Below are positions 21,902-29,951 of a stretch of DNA of 31,667 nucleotides, one piece after another. Each line of letters opens with the position of its first letter. The first letter of the stretch is position 1. The translations under genes were made by a program, and so were the position numbers. A model generated the notes under the pieces. The model worked only from the letters and a program-made list of their open reading frames with translations, made no database searches and had not been told where the DNA came from. Location of the stretch: NCBI GenBank assembly GCA_964484305.1, contig CAZAEI010000013.1, forward strand, positions 1 through 31,667, written 5' to 3'. The stretch comes from DAOVFN01 sp964484305. Its GTDB lineage: Archaea > Aenigmatarchaeota > Aenigmatarchaeia > QMZP01.

Positions 21902-23047
21902 ATGGCAGGCATGACAATCAGGCAGGCCTTCTGGATATTCGCCCTGTTAATAGTCCTCACCGCAGTGGCCGACAGGCTAATCTTCATAATCCTTCCCCTC
22001 TACCTTCTCAACCTCGAGTTCTCAGCGACTGAGATAGGCCTGATATTCTCACTTGCCGGGCTCATCCTCGCTATCGTCAGGTTTTTGGTCGGCAAGTTCT
22101 CTGACCTCCGCAGCAGAAAAAGCCTGATGTCCCTCGGCCTCCTCGCAGATTCCATAGCAACAGCTTTCTACCCGGCTGTCTCCACACTTGCCCAGTTCTC
22201 CGTTATCAGGGGAATCAAGGATGTTGCATATAACATAACCAGCACCATGGAGGATGCCCTGATAGGAGATTCCTTTCCCAGGGGAATCAGGCCAAGGATT
22301 CTGGCCAGACTGGGGACAATATTCCCCCTGGGCAGGGCCCTTGCCGCCATAACAGGCTTCCTGGTGGTTACCTGCCTCTCTGTCATACATGGCTTCTATG
22401 TGGCAGCAGCCTCCCTCTTCCTGGCCTTCCTGATTTTCACCACATTCTACAAGGAAAAGAGAATAAAGAGGGTAACCGAGTTCAGGTTCACCACCAGGAA
22501 CATCTCAAAATCCCTGGTGATAGTCTCCCTTATAGGTCTAACCAACACACTTGCCTTCACTGTAGCCTATTTTCCTGGCTTCTTCATCCTCGCCGACAGT
22601 CTCGGCCTCACCGAGGCCGACCTCTTCCTGATGTTCCTCCTGACCTACACAATCTCCAGCCTCTTTGCCTGGCGCACCGAGGCCCTGATAAAGAGGCACG
22701 GAAATGAAACGGTTCTGAGCCTGGGCATACTCATATACGGACTCTTCACCATACTCTACACCCAGGCAACCAGCATAGTAGTCTTCTACCTCACCCTCCT
22801 TGGAGTGGCCATATCCTTCTACATATTCAACATATGCTTCAGGATAGCCCTGCTTGACCACACAAGCAGCAGTCACAGGGGCGAGCAGGTGGGCTTCTCT
22901 AGGATGGTGACCCACCTGGGAAGCATAGCAGGCCCTGTCACAGGGGGCCTCATAATAGACACCATATCCCTCCAGGGCGCCTTCCTGGTGGCCGGCTCCT
23001 TCGGCCTGCTGGGCTTTCTCCTTTCACTCTGGCTCAGGAGGCTATAA
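21902..23047 (+). CDS. Major facilitator superfamily transporter
   Basis: 381 residues with about 12 transmembrane helices. The loop 2-3 signature is present (GKFSDLRSRKSLMSLGLLAD, matching G-x-x-x-D-R-x-G-R-K/R). The linker half-way is KEKRIKRVTEF. A drug or metabolite exporter is likely; the substrate cannot be told. ATG 21902 is chosen because TTTAAAC at 21874-21880 is 26 nt upstream (leaderless); ATG 21881 in frame lies too close to that box. Divergent from the methyltransferase. Confidence 0.88.
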   Translation: MAGMTIRQAFWIFALLIVLTAVADRLIFIILPLYLLNLEFSATEIGLIFSLAGLILAIVRFLVGKFSDLRSRKSLMSLGLLADSIATAFYPAVSTLAQFSVIRGIKDVAYNITSTMEDALIGDSFPRGIRPRILARLGTIFPLGRALAAITGFLVVTCLSVIHGFYVAAASLFLAFLIFTTFYKEKRIKRVTEFRFTTRNISKSLVIVSLIGLTNTLAFTVAYFPGFFILADSLGLTEADLFLMFLLTYTISSLFAWRTEALIKRHGNETVLSLGILIYGLFTILYTQATSIVVFYLTLLGVAISFYIFNICFRIALLDHTSSSHRGEQVGFSRMVTHLGSIAGPVTGGLIIDTISLQGAFLVAGSFGLLGFLLSLWLRRL

Positions 23048-23055
23048 TTCATCAT

Positions 23056-23256
23056 TCAAACAAGTGCCCCTTTTCTTAACTTTATACCCAGATTTTCTCG
23101 AATATATTTCCTTAATTTGTAGTCGCTTACTTTACATCCCTTCATGTGCAAAGTATGCCTTACATACGGAATGCTGTGTCCTTGCTCTATACGTTCCATT
23201 ATTAAGTCATCATGTCGACTGTCCGGATACTCGCTCACCCTGTCAAGCCTGACCAT
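23056..23256 (-). CDS. Small HTH-like protein
   Basis: 66 residues, basic and helical: LIMERIEQGHSIPYVRHTLH then KVSDYKLRKYIRENLGIK. The pattern of two short helices with a turn resembles a DNA-binding HTH, but I do not recognise the family. It ends 8 nt from the stop of the MFS gene (convergent). TATA-like TTTGTATAAAG and GATAAAAAGG lie upstream on the minus strand, in the gap before gatD. A long upstream extension of the gatD frame covers this gene but is not needed. Confidence 0.5.
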   Translation of the reverse strand: MVRLDRVSEYPDSRHDDLIMERIEQGHSIPYVRHTLHMKGCKVSDYKLRKYIRENLGIKLRKGALV

Positions 23257-23338
23257 GCTTCATCTTTATACAAAGCCTTTTTATCCCCTTTCAAGGCCAG
23301 GCAAATTTAAAACACCGGGCCAATTATTAATGAATTCC

Positions 23339-24724
23339 ATGTACTCCGGGAAGCTCGAGACCCTGTTCAAGAGAAAGCGGATGAGAATCGGCTCCAGAAT
23401 AAGGGTGACCAGGGCCGGCTCCCCCAGGGGGGACAAGCAGGCCTATGATGGCCTGCTCATGCCAAAGACCGATGCCGGAGACCCTGATTCCATCATTCTC
23501 AAGCTCGATTCAGGCTACAACATCGGCCTCAAATACCATTCCGGCATGAGGATAGACAAGAGCCGCGGGCCCTCCCCCATGGCCGTGAAGGAGGAGGAGA
23601 GGTTCGAGCTCGGCAGGATATCCAAGAAGCTGACAAAGCTCAGGTTCGACTCCAGGAAACCCCCCATATCCATGATATCCACGGGCGGGACAATAGCGAG
23701 CAGGGTGGACTACCATACAGGCGGGGTCCGCGCCCTCGAGGACCCCAGGGAGTTCCTGCACAATGTCCCGGAGCTTGCCAGAACAGTCAACATAAAGCAC
23801 ATCAGGCGGCCCTTCACCAAGATGTCCGAGGACATGGACTACAGGGACTGGCAGGAGATTGCGAAACAGGTGGCCAGGGACCTCAACTCAGGCATGCGCG
23901 GCGTGGTCGTGACCCACGGAACCGACTTCCTCCACTTCACCTCTGCCGCTCTCTCCTTCATGCTCAGGAACCTCCACAAGCCCGTGGTCCTGGTGGGTGC
24001 CCAGCGTTCCTCTGACCGCGGCTCCTCTGACGCGGGCATGAACCTGATATGCTCAGCCCATGTGGCCGTGGGCGGGATTGCCGAGGTCGGCATATGCATG
24101 CACGGTGAGTCAGCAGACACCTTCTGCCTCTTCAACCGCGGGACCAAGGTCCGCAAGATGCATTCTTCCAGGAGGGACGCCTTCAGGCCCATAAACGACC
24201 TCCCACTGGCCAGAATCTATCCCAGCGGCAAGATTGAAATCCTAAACAAAAACCACAAGAAAAGGAACGACCGGGAGAAGGTCGAGGCTGATACACGGTT
24301 CGAGCCAAGGGTTGCGATATTAAAGGTCTATCCCGGAGCTGACCCTGATGTCATAGATCACTACGTCTCAAGGGGCTACAGGGGGTTTGTCATCGAGGCC
24401 TCTGGCCTGGGGCATGTCCCCACACTCTCCCGAAAGCCCTGGACAAAAACCATCAAGAAGCATGTCAGGGACGGCATACCCTTCATCACAGCCTCCCAGA
24501 CCCTCTACGGCAGGATACACCCCCACGTATATTCAAACCTGAGGATTCTCTACCGCGAGGCCGGAGCCATCCCAGGCGGGGACATACTCCCCGAAACCGC
24601 CTATGTGAAACTGGGATGGGTGCTCGGACACACAAAATCCCTGGAGAAGGCAAGGGAGATGATGCTCACCAATTACGCGGGCGAGATAACAGAAAGAAGC
24701 CTTCCAGGGACCTACCTCTACTGA
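23339..24724 (+). CDS. gatD: Glu-tRNA(Gln) amidotransferase subunit D
   Basis: 461 residues. GatD is an L-asparaginase-type glutaminase that feeds ammonia to GatE, which turns Glu-tRNA(Gln) into Gln-tRNA(Gln); the pair is archaeal. The small N-terminal barrel domain covers about 1-80 (GSRIRVTRAG, DGLLMPKTD). The asparaginase core has ISTGGTIASRVDY, VVVTHGTDFLHFTSAALSFM and KPVVLVGAQRSSDRGSSDAG, so the catalytic Thr, Thr, Asp and Lys are present. ATG 23339 (MYSGKL) is preferred; ATG 23330 is in frame. AATTTAAAA at 23304-23312 is the likely TATA box. gatE lies 1.5 kb downstream, with three genes between. Confidence 0.95.
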   Translation: MYSGKLETLFKRKRMRIGSRIRVTRAGSPRGDKQAYDGLLMPKTDAGDPDSIILKLDSGYNIGLKYHSGMRIDKSRGPSPMAVKEEERFELGRISKKLTKLRFDSRKPPISMISTGGTIASRVDYHTGGVRALEDPREFLHNVPELARTVNIKHIRRPFTKMSEDMDYRDWQEIAKQVARDLNSGMRGVVVTHGTDFLHFTSAALSFMLRNLHKPVVLVGAQRSSDRGSSDAGMNLICSAHVAVGGIAEVGICMHGESADTFCLFNRGTKVRKMHSSRRDAFRPINDLPLARIYPSGKIEILNKNHKKRNDREKVEADTRFEPRVAILKVYPGADPDVIDHYVSRGYRGFVIEASGLGHVPTLSRKPWTKTIKKHVRDGIPFITASQTLYGRIHPHVYSNLRILYREAGAIPGGDILPETAYVKLGWVLGHTKSLEKAREMMLTNYAGEITERSLPGTYLY

Positions 24725-24737
24725 TTCATCGCAGGCT

Positions 24738-25073
24738 TCATCCTGCGGGATATTCACGCTTTAATCTCCCTTCAATCTCCTGGGTTACCCTCCCCTCTTC
24801 CTCTATATCTTTCAATACCTCTTCCAGGTTTCCATCGAGAGAATAGACCTTATGCCATTTGCGGCCTACAAAGAGTTCCTTCACACCCCCGAAATTACCC
24901 TTTACATCCTCGCGACCCTTATCACCGAATTCCTCAAGCGTATCAAACACCACATACAACTCGTGATGCGTAAAGGCGTCCCCCGCCTCAGTGGCAGAGC
25001 TAACCCTTCCTGCATAGGCCCTTTCCGGCGTGGTTACCAGAACATACTTACCGTCAATCTTCGGAACATCCAT
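24738..25073 (-). CDS. Conserved-looking protein of unknown function
   Basis: 111 residues, soluble and acidic. MDVPKIDGKYVLVTTPERAY leads into a beta-alpha pattern (AFTHHELYVVFDTLEEFGDK) and a helical, charged C-terminus (LEEVLKDIEEEGRVTQEIEG). No known domain is recognised. It faces gatD (13 nt between stops) and is divergent from the Lrp regulator across a very AT-rich gap, so the regulator may control it. Confidence 0.6.
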   Translation of the reverse strand: MDVPKIDGKYVLVTTPERAYAGRVSSATEAGDAFTHHELYVVFDTLEEFGDKGREDVKGNFGGVKELFVGRKWHKVYSLDGNLEEVLKDIEEEGRVTQEIEGRLKREYPAG

Positions 25074-25197
25074 ACCAAGTGTTCATATTATGTTCTTATA
25101 ACAATCAACAATAATTTTAATATGAATGTATTAAATATAATTAAAATATTAAATATTTGTTTACAAAATAACGATATATATACATTAAATTAAACAT
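25074..25197. promoter_or_regulatory. AT-rich divergent control region
   Basis: About 124 nt, mostly A and T. ATTTTAAT at 25114-25121 and ATTAAAAT at 25140-25147 form an inverted repeat. ATATATATA at 25174-25182 is the TATA box of the Lrp gene. Lrp proteins often bind such AT-rich repeats and repress their own gene; that is inference here. Confidence 0.45.
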
Positions 25198-25647
25198 ATG
25201 ATTACCATGAAACCCGGAGCAGACCCCGTCAACGACAGGATTCTGAACATCCTGCTGCAGAACTCCAGGCTATCCTACAGGGCAATATCAAGGAAGGCCG
25301 GTGTCTCAGTGGCCACTGCAATAAACAGGGCAAGGTCAATGGAGAAGAGCGGCACAATAAAAAGGCACACCATCCAGATAGACTATGAAATGCTCGGCTA
25401 CGACATCGATGTTGCCGTCTTCATGAGGGTCTCGAAGGGGAAGCTCCTCGAGGTTGAGAAAAGGCTCTCCCTCTACAGTAATGTCTATGCCGTCTATGAC
25501 ATAACAGGGGCATTTGACGTCCTTGTCATGGCAAGGTTCAGGAACAGGAGGGAGCTGGACAGCTTCATAAAAAGGGTCCAGACACTCGAATACGTGGAGA
25601 GGACCGAGACAAACCTAATCCTGAACAAGGTAAAGGACAGCTTTTGA
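25198..25647 (+). CDS. Lrp/AsnC-family transcription regulator
   Basis: 149 residues. An N-terminal winged helix (VNDRILNILLQNSRLSYRAI, SRKAGVSVATAINRARSMEK) binds DNA. A C-terminal RAM domain (about 75-149; VYAVYDITGAFDVLVMARFR) binds amino acids and builds octamers. ATG 25198 is annotated, but ATG 25207 sits better relative to the TATA box (29 nt from its centre). The divergent unknown gene and the nearby gatD/gatE suggest amino-acid-linked control. Confidence 0.9.
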   Translation: MITMKPGADPVNDRILNILLQNSRLSYRAISRKAGVSVATAINRARSMEKSGTIKRHTIQIDYEMLGYDIDVAVFMRVSKGKLLEVEKRLSLYSNVYAVYDITGAFDVLVMARFRNRRELDSFIKRVQTLEYVERTETNLILNKVKDSF

Positions 25648-25688
25648 AGGGACATCTAATATATTAAAAACCGAAACAAAAATTCTAC

Positions 25689-26189
25689 ATGCTCTTTGGC
25701 AAACCAAAATCAGGGGAGAGGCCTCACCTGATTGTCCAGGCCATGATAAGGAAGAACACAGGCGAATACCTGGCTATCAAGAGGGCCGAGGCCGTGGAGG
25801 TGGGTTCCTGGGAGTTCCCAGGTGGCAGGGTCGAACCGGGGGAGACCATAGAGAAGGCCCTGGCGCGTGAGATAAGGGAGGAGACCGGACTCAGGGTCGA
25901 TATCGAGCGCTTTGTGGGCTGGGGCCAGGGCTTCGGCATAAGGGACGTGTCCGGCAGGATTATAGACCGCTTCGTGATGTTCTTCGAGTGCAAGCTCATC
26001 AAGGGGAAGCTGAAGCTCAACAGCGAGGCCTCAGACCACAAGTGGGCCACACTTGAACAGATCCTTCAGTTCAAGCCCCTGAGCAGGCCTGTCCAGGACT
26101 TCTTTGGAAAGTTCAGGATAATCCCGCAAGGGCTTTTAACCGGCGACAAAGCAGTAATTTCAGATATATACCAAAACATTTCGGACTAG
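25689..26189 (+). CDS. NUDIX hydrolase
   Basis: 166 residues. The full Nudix box is at 46-68: G-x5-E-x7-REIREETGL, with E52 and the REExEE core that binds magnesium. SWEFPGGRVEPGE precedes it. The family splits nucleoside diphosphates linked to other groups; MutT-like 8-oxo-dGTP cleaning is one option, and the substrate is not decided. It starts 41 nt after the Lrp gene and is AT-poor like most archaeal genes here. Confidence 0.9.
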   Translation: MLFGKPKSGERPHLIVQAMIRKNTGEYLAIKRAEAVEVGSWEFPGGRVEPGETIEKALAREIREETGLRVDIERFVGWGQGFGIRDVSGRIIDRFVMFFECKLIKGKLKLNSEASDHKWATLEQILQFKPLSRPVQDFFGKFRIIPQGLLTGDKAVISDIYQNISD

Positions 26190-26204
26190 TGTTATGGAGC
26201 CATG

Positions 26205-26214
26205 GATATATAAC
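26205..26214 (+). promoter_or_regulatory. TATA box of gatE
   Basis: GATATATAAC, giving a predicted start near 26236 and a leader of about 45 nt that contains TCTGGAGG (26263-26270) 9 nt before ATG 26280. Confidence 0.5.
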
Positions 26215-26279
26215 AAGAAATGAATTAGAGATATTAAGATGGATTAAAGAATCATTCAAACATCTGGAGGCTTTCGATA

Positions 26280-28133
26280 ATGGATTATAAAAAAATTGGA
26301 TTAAAGTGTGGATTGGAAATCCACCAGCAACTAGATACTAAACACAAATTATTCTGTAAATGCAGTACTGCTTTTTCAGAGACGACACCAAACACAGTAA
26401 TTGTCAGAAGGCTAAGGCCGGTTGCAGGTGAACTAGGCGAGATTGATTTGGCAGCATTGCATGAAGTAATAAGGGGTAGAGAATTCCACTACAATGTTTA
26501 TTCTAATGAAAGTTGTGAGGTTGAATCAGATAGTGAACCCCCACACGATCTTAACAGGGAAGCTCTTGATATTGCACTCACAGTGGCCACAATGCTAAAG
26601 TGTGACATACCTGATGAGATACATATTATGAGGAAGAACGTAATAGATGGTAGTGTGGTATCATCCTTCCAGCGAACTGCTATAGTTGGTCTAAATGGCA
26701 GGCTTAAGGCCCCTTCCGGGGAGGTGGGCATAACCAATCTGAGCCTGGAGGAGGACGCCGCGCAGATACTGGGAAGGGAGCATGACAGTGTCATATACGG
26801 GCTCAACAGGCTCTGCATCCCCCTAATCGAGATAGGCACCACCCCTGACATAAAATCCCCTGAGCACGCCAGGGATGTCGCGGCCCAGCTCGGAATGATC
26901 CTCCGCTCCACAGGAAAAGTCAAGCGCGGCCTTGGGACAATCCGCCAGGACATCAACGTCTCCATCAGGGAAGGCGCCAGGGTCGAGATAAAGGGCGCCC
27001 AGGACCTGAACCTGGTCCCCAGGTACGTCGAGAACGAGGCCCAGAGACAGCTGAGCCTGGTTAAAATCCGCGACAGGCTCAGGAAGGCCGGGTTCAGACC
27101 CCCGAAACCCAATCTCAAGGACGCTTCCCACATCTTCGGTAAGGCCCAGTCCAGGATAACCAGGGGAAAAACAACCTTCTCCATGAGGATTCCCGGCTTC
27201 GCAGGCTACCTCAAGACCCAACTCACACCCACACGCACCCTGGGCAATGAAATAGCCAGCTACGTGCGCGCCAGGATAGGCGCCCAAGGCTTTATCCACT
27301 CTGACGAGGTCCTTGGCAAATACGGCCTGGAGAAGCATTTCAGGGAGCTTGAAAAGCACCACAGGGCCAATCCCAGGGACACCCTGATAATAGTATCCGG
27401 CGACCGCAAACTTGCCAAAAAAACATTCGAGGTCATTGTCGAAAGAATATCCCGGCTTCTGAAGGGCGTTCCGGAGGAGACCAGGAGGGCCCTTGAGAAC
27501 GGCGACAGCGAGTTCATGAGGCCGCTCCCGGGGGCAGCCCGCCTCTACCCCGAGACCGATATTCCCCCGGTATTCATAACCCCTGCAAAGCTCAGGGAAA
27601 TCAGGAGTAACCTCCCCGAGCTCCTCGAGCAGAGGGTTGTCAGGTTCATGGCCAGGTACAAAATCAATGAGGAGCTGGCCTCCCAGGTCGTCCACAGCGG
27701 CTTCTCAGATCAGTTCGAGTACGGCATCTCCCGCGGGCTTGAGCCCACCTTTGTGGCAGGCCTCCTTACCTCGGGCCTCACCCAGCTCAGGCGCAAGGAG
27801 GGCGTCCCTGTCGACAACCTGACCGGGCCCGAGTTCAGGAAGCTCTTTGATTATCTCAAGGCCAGGAGGCTGCCCAGGGAGCGGGTCCTCGAGCTCCTCA
27901 GGGAGATGGCCACCCGCCCCGACACGGACCTGGCCGGCCTCACCAGGAAAGAGGGCCTCTCCGAGGCCGACCTGACCAAGACAATCAAGAAAATAATCAC
28001 CAAGAACAGGGAAGCCCTTAGGAAGCCCAGGCCCGAGAAAATCCTCATGGGCGAGGTCATGAAGGAGGTTAGGGGCAGGGCCCCGGGCTCCGATGTCATG
28101 AGGCTGCTTCTCAAGGAAATAAGGAAGGCCTAG
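26280..28133 (+). CDS. gatE: Glu-tRNA(Gln) amidotransferase subunit E
   Basis: 617 residues, normal for GatE. It phosphorylates and amidates Glu on tRNA(Gln) with GatD. The GatB-like cradle starts LKCGLEIHQQLDTKHKLFCK with CKC. VGITNLSLEEDAAQIL, TIRQDINVSIREGARVEIKG and AQDLNLVPRYVENEAQRQ follow. An AspRS-type insert (about 278-410) contains SMRIPGFAGYL. ETDIPP and the helical and YqeY-like tail (about 460-617) bind tRNA. The first 420 nt are about 40% GC by hand count and use AAA, TTA and AGA. From about 26700 the gene is close to 60% GC and uses AGG, CTC and ATC. The stop overlaps that of the next gene by 4 nt (convergent). Confidence 0.95.
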   Translation: MDYKKIGLKCGLEIHQQLDTKHKLFCKCSTAFSETTPNTVIVRRLRPVAGELGEIDLAALHEVIRGREFHYNVYSNESCEVESDSEPPHDLNREALDIALTVATMLKCDIPDEIHIMRKNVIDGSVVSSFQRTAIVGLNGRLKAPSGEVGITNLSLEEDAAQILGREHDSVIYGLNRLCIPLIEIGTTPDIKSPEHARDVAAQLGMILRSTGKVKRGLGTIRQDINVSIREGARVEIKGAQDLNLVPRYVENEAQRQLSLVKIRDRLRKAGFRPPKPNLKDASHIFGKAQSRITRGKTTFSMRIPGFAGYLKTQLTPTRTLGNEIASYVRARIGAQGFIHSDEVLGKYGLEKHFRELEKHHRANPRDTLIIVSGDRKLAKKTFEVIVERISRLLKGVPEETRRALENGDSEFMRPLPGAARLYPETDIPPVFITPAKLREIRSNLPELLEQRVVRFMARYKINEELASQVVHSGFSDQFEYGISRGLEPTFVAGLLTSGLTQLRRKEGVPVDNLTGPEFRKLFDYLKARRLPRERVLELLREMATRPDTDLAGLTRKEGLSEADLTKTIKKIITKNREALRKPRPEKILMGEVMKEVRGRAPGSDVMRLLLKEIRKA

Positions 28134-28555
28134 GCCCTCCTTTTCCATAAATCACCGTTTAATCCTGTAAGTTCCTTCAGGTATTCTGGACCAAGACCCC
28201 CGGGATACACCACCCTTATCTTCCAAACAGGATAATCTTCAATCTTTTCAACAAAGGGGTACGCTTTAGCCAGGGCTTGGTTATGCCCCTTTCTTCCGAA
28301 GAAATCTCCGATACAGGCCCCATCAACACGGTCCCCATTCCTGCCAATAGAAATCTTCTTAACAGCTCCGGGGATATGCTCCTGCATTTTCTCTACCAGC
28401 GCACTGCATAGCTTATATGGGTTCCTCTCGCTATCAGGCCTGATATCAAAGAAACCCTTTTTGTATATTTCTTCAGCAGGCACCTCAAACACCATTTTCG
28501 GCAAACCATTCCTCTTTGTTGGACGTCTCCTGCTCCAGTACCTTCTTGAACTCAT
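28130..28555 (-). CDS. Unknown small basic protein
   Basis: 141 residues from ATG 28555, which has GGAGGGTG upstream; GTG 28564 is too close to that site. The N-terminus is very basic (SSRRYWSRRRPTKRNG). A mixed alpha/beta domain follows: MVFEVPAEEIYKKGFFDIRP, SIGRNGDRVDGACIGDFFGR and KIRVVYPGGLGPEYLKEL. No family is recognised. It faces gatE and overlaps its stop codon. Confidence 0.6.
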   Translation of the reverse strand: MSSRRYWSRRRPTKRNGLPKMVFEVPAEEIYKKGFFDIRPDSERNPYKLCSALVEKMQEHIPGAVKKISIGRNGDRVDGACIGDFFGRKGHNQALAKAYPFVEKIEDYPVWKIRVVYPGGLGPEYLKELTGLNGDLWKRRA

Positions 28556-28773
28556 TCCATTCACCCTCCTTTCAAGAAAGGCCTTTGATATAGCCCTGGC
28601 TCACCTTTTAACATTTTGAATCGAAAAAGCCGCCAGGTTTATAGCGACAAGAAATGAGTGTCAGTCAGGTGAGAACACGAGCCAATGCAAGCCTACCTGC
28701 TGATAAAGAGATACAGTACCTGCCAGAGATAGCCTGCTGGGCCTTTCATTGGAATATAATTTGTATGCAATCC

Positions 28774-28782
28774 TTTAAATAA
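28774..28782 (+). promoter_or_regulatory. TATA box of the RBBP9-type gene
   Basis: TTTAAATAA, centred 23 nt before ATG 28801; no SD, so a leaderless mRNA is likely. Confidence 0.55.
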
Positions 28783-28800
28783 TAATCGCATATTATTTTC

Positions 28801-29355
28801 ATGAAAAGAGCATTCCTCATACATGGCTGGGAGGGATACCCGGAGGAGGGCTGGCGGCCTTGGCTGAGAAGCGAGCTCGAAAAGAGAGGGTTTAGTGTTT
28901 CTGTCCCTGCAATGCCTGATACAGAAAACCCGAAAATGGATGCATGGGTCAATCACCTTTCAAAAACAGTCGGAGCCCCTGACAGGGACTGCTACCTTGT
29001 CGGCCACAGCCTGGGCTGCATAGCCATCCTCAGATACCTTGAAACCCTCAAGGAGGGCCAGTCGGTTGGCGGTGCTGTTCTTGTTGCAGGATTCTCCGAG
29101 AATGTAGGCATAGACGAGATTGCGAGCTTCTTCACAACCCCTCTCAACTGGAACAAGATAAAATCTCATTGCAGGAGATTCATCGCAATACATTCAGATA
29201 ATGATCCATATGTAGAATTAAGACATGGCAACATATTCAAAGAGAACCTGGAATCAGAGGTAATCATAAAACACAACATGAGCCACTTCAGCGGCGATGA
29301 CGGAATCACAGAGCTACCAATTGCACTGGATTCTGTCCTGGAGGTATCCGGGTAG
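28801..29355 (+). CDS. RBBP9/YdeN-type serine hydrolase
   Basis: 184 residues, a small alpha/beta hydrolase. AFLIHGWEGYPEEGWRPWL forms the first strand and oxyanion loop. The nucleophile elbow is GHSLG with Ser70, the acid is Asp135 (HSDNDPYVEL) and the base His162 (NMSHFSG), so the triad is complete. It also shows the PAMPDTENPKMDAWV signature of this subfamily. The natural substrate is unknown. The stop is 3 nt from the stop of the convergent yjbQ-type gene. Confidence 0.9.
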   Translation: MKRAFLIHGWEGYPEEGWRPWLRSELEKRGFSVSVPAMPDTENPKMDAWVNHLSKTVGAPDRDCYLVGHSLGCIAILRYLETLKEGQSVGGAVLVAGFSENVGIDEIASFFTTPLNWNKIKSHCRRFIAIHSDNDPYVELRHGNIFKENLESEVIIKHNMSHFSGDDGITELPIALDSVLEVSG

Positions 29356-29358
29356 GAT

Positions 29359-29778
29359 TCACTCCCCAACGACCTGCAGCACGACCTCCCTCTTCCTGGC
29401 CGGCACATCGAAGTCCAGGACAACGATGTTCTGCCACGAACCCAGAATCAGCTTCCCCTCCCTGAACGGAACGTTCAGTCCGGGCCCGAACAGGCTGGCC
29501 CTCACATGGCTCTTACCGTTCTCGTCACCCCAGGTCTTGTGATGCTCATACTCAATATCCGAGGGGACGAGCCTTTCCACAGCCTTCTTGAGGTCCCTGT
29601 TAAGGTTGGGCTCGAACTCCGTGGTGGTCACCGAGGCAGTCGAGCCTGGGACAAATATAGTCACAACCCCTGACTTCATCCCGGATTCCCGGACAGCCCT
29701 GGCCACCTGCTCCGTTATCTCGATTATGTCAATATCCGGCCCTGACTTCACCCGGATGGTCTCTGTCTTTACAGGCAT
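29359..29778 (-). CDS. YjbQ/UPF0047 family protein
   Basis: 139 residues, complete. A small beta-rich trimeric family with a conserved metal or substrate pocket; it has been linked to thiamin phosphate synthase-like activity, but the role is unsettled. Signatures are IDIIEITEQVARAVRESGMK, SGVVTIFVPGSTASVTTTEF, EYEHHKTWGDENGKSHVRAS and LGSWQNIVVLDFD. Divergent from malic enzyme with a 170-nt AT-rich gap. Confidence 0.92.
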   Translation of the reverse strand: MPVKTETIRVKSGPDIDIIEITEQVARAVRESGMKSGVVTIFVPGSTASVTTTEFEPNLNRDLKKAVERLVPSDIEYEHHKTWGDENGKSHVRASLFGPGLNVPFREGKLILGSWQNIVVLDFDVPARKREVVLQVVGE

Positions 29779-29888
29779 GCTATTAGATTGGATTCAGGGT
29801 TAAAAACATGGCGGGCCTCCCGGCCCGGGAAATCGAGACCTGACTACTCCAGAACCGAAAAGATAAAACACCCGAACAACCATGGTAT

Positions 29889-29899
29889 GTATTTAAATA
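29889..29899 (+). promoter_or_regulatory. TATA box of malic enzyme
   Basis: GTATTTAAATA, giving a start near 29920 and a leader of about 30 nt with CCGGTGAG (29938-29945) before ATG 29952. The surrounding stretch is rich in TTTAATA-like words, so other boxes are possible. Confidence 0.5.
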
Positions 29900-29951
29900 T
29901 TTAATAGTTTTAATACTTATTAAAAGTTAATTATATCCGGTGAGTCTTAAA

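Noticed and set aside
23144..23338. Longer gatD from 23144
   Set aside because: It would cover the divergent small gene and the TATA box at 23304-23312, and the GatD family starts at MYSGKL.
26823..28148. Long minus-strand frames opposite gatE
   Set aside because: Shadows of gatE with unnatural composition and no promoter or binding site.
28654..28782. 42-codon plus-strand frame before the RBBP9-type gene
   Set aside because: A TTTATA sits only about 15 nt before it, its end overlaps the next TATA box, and the peptide has no recognisable pattern.
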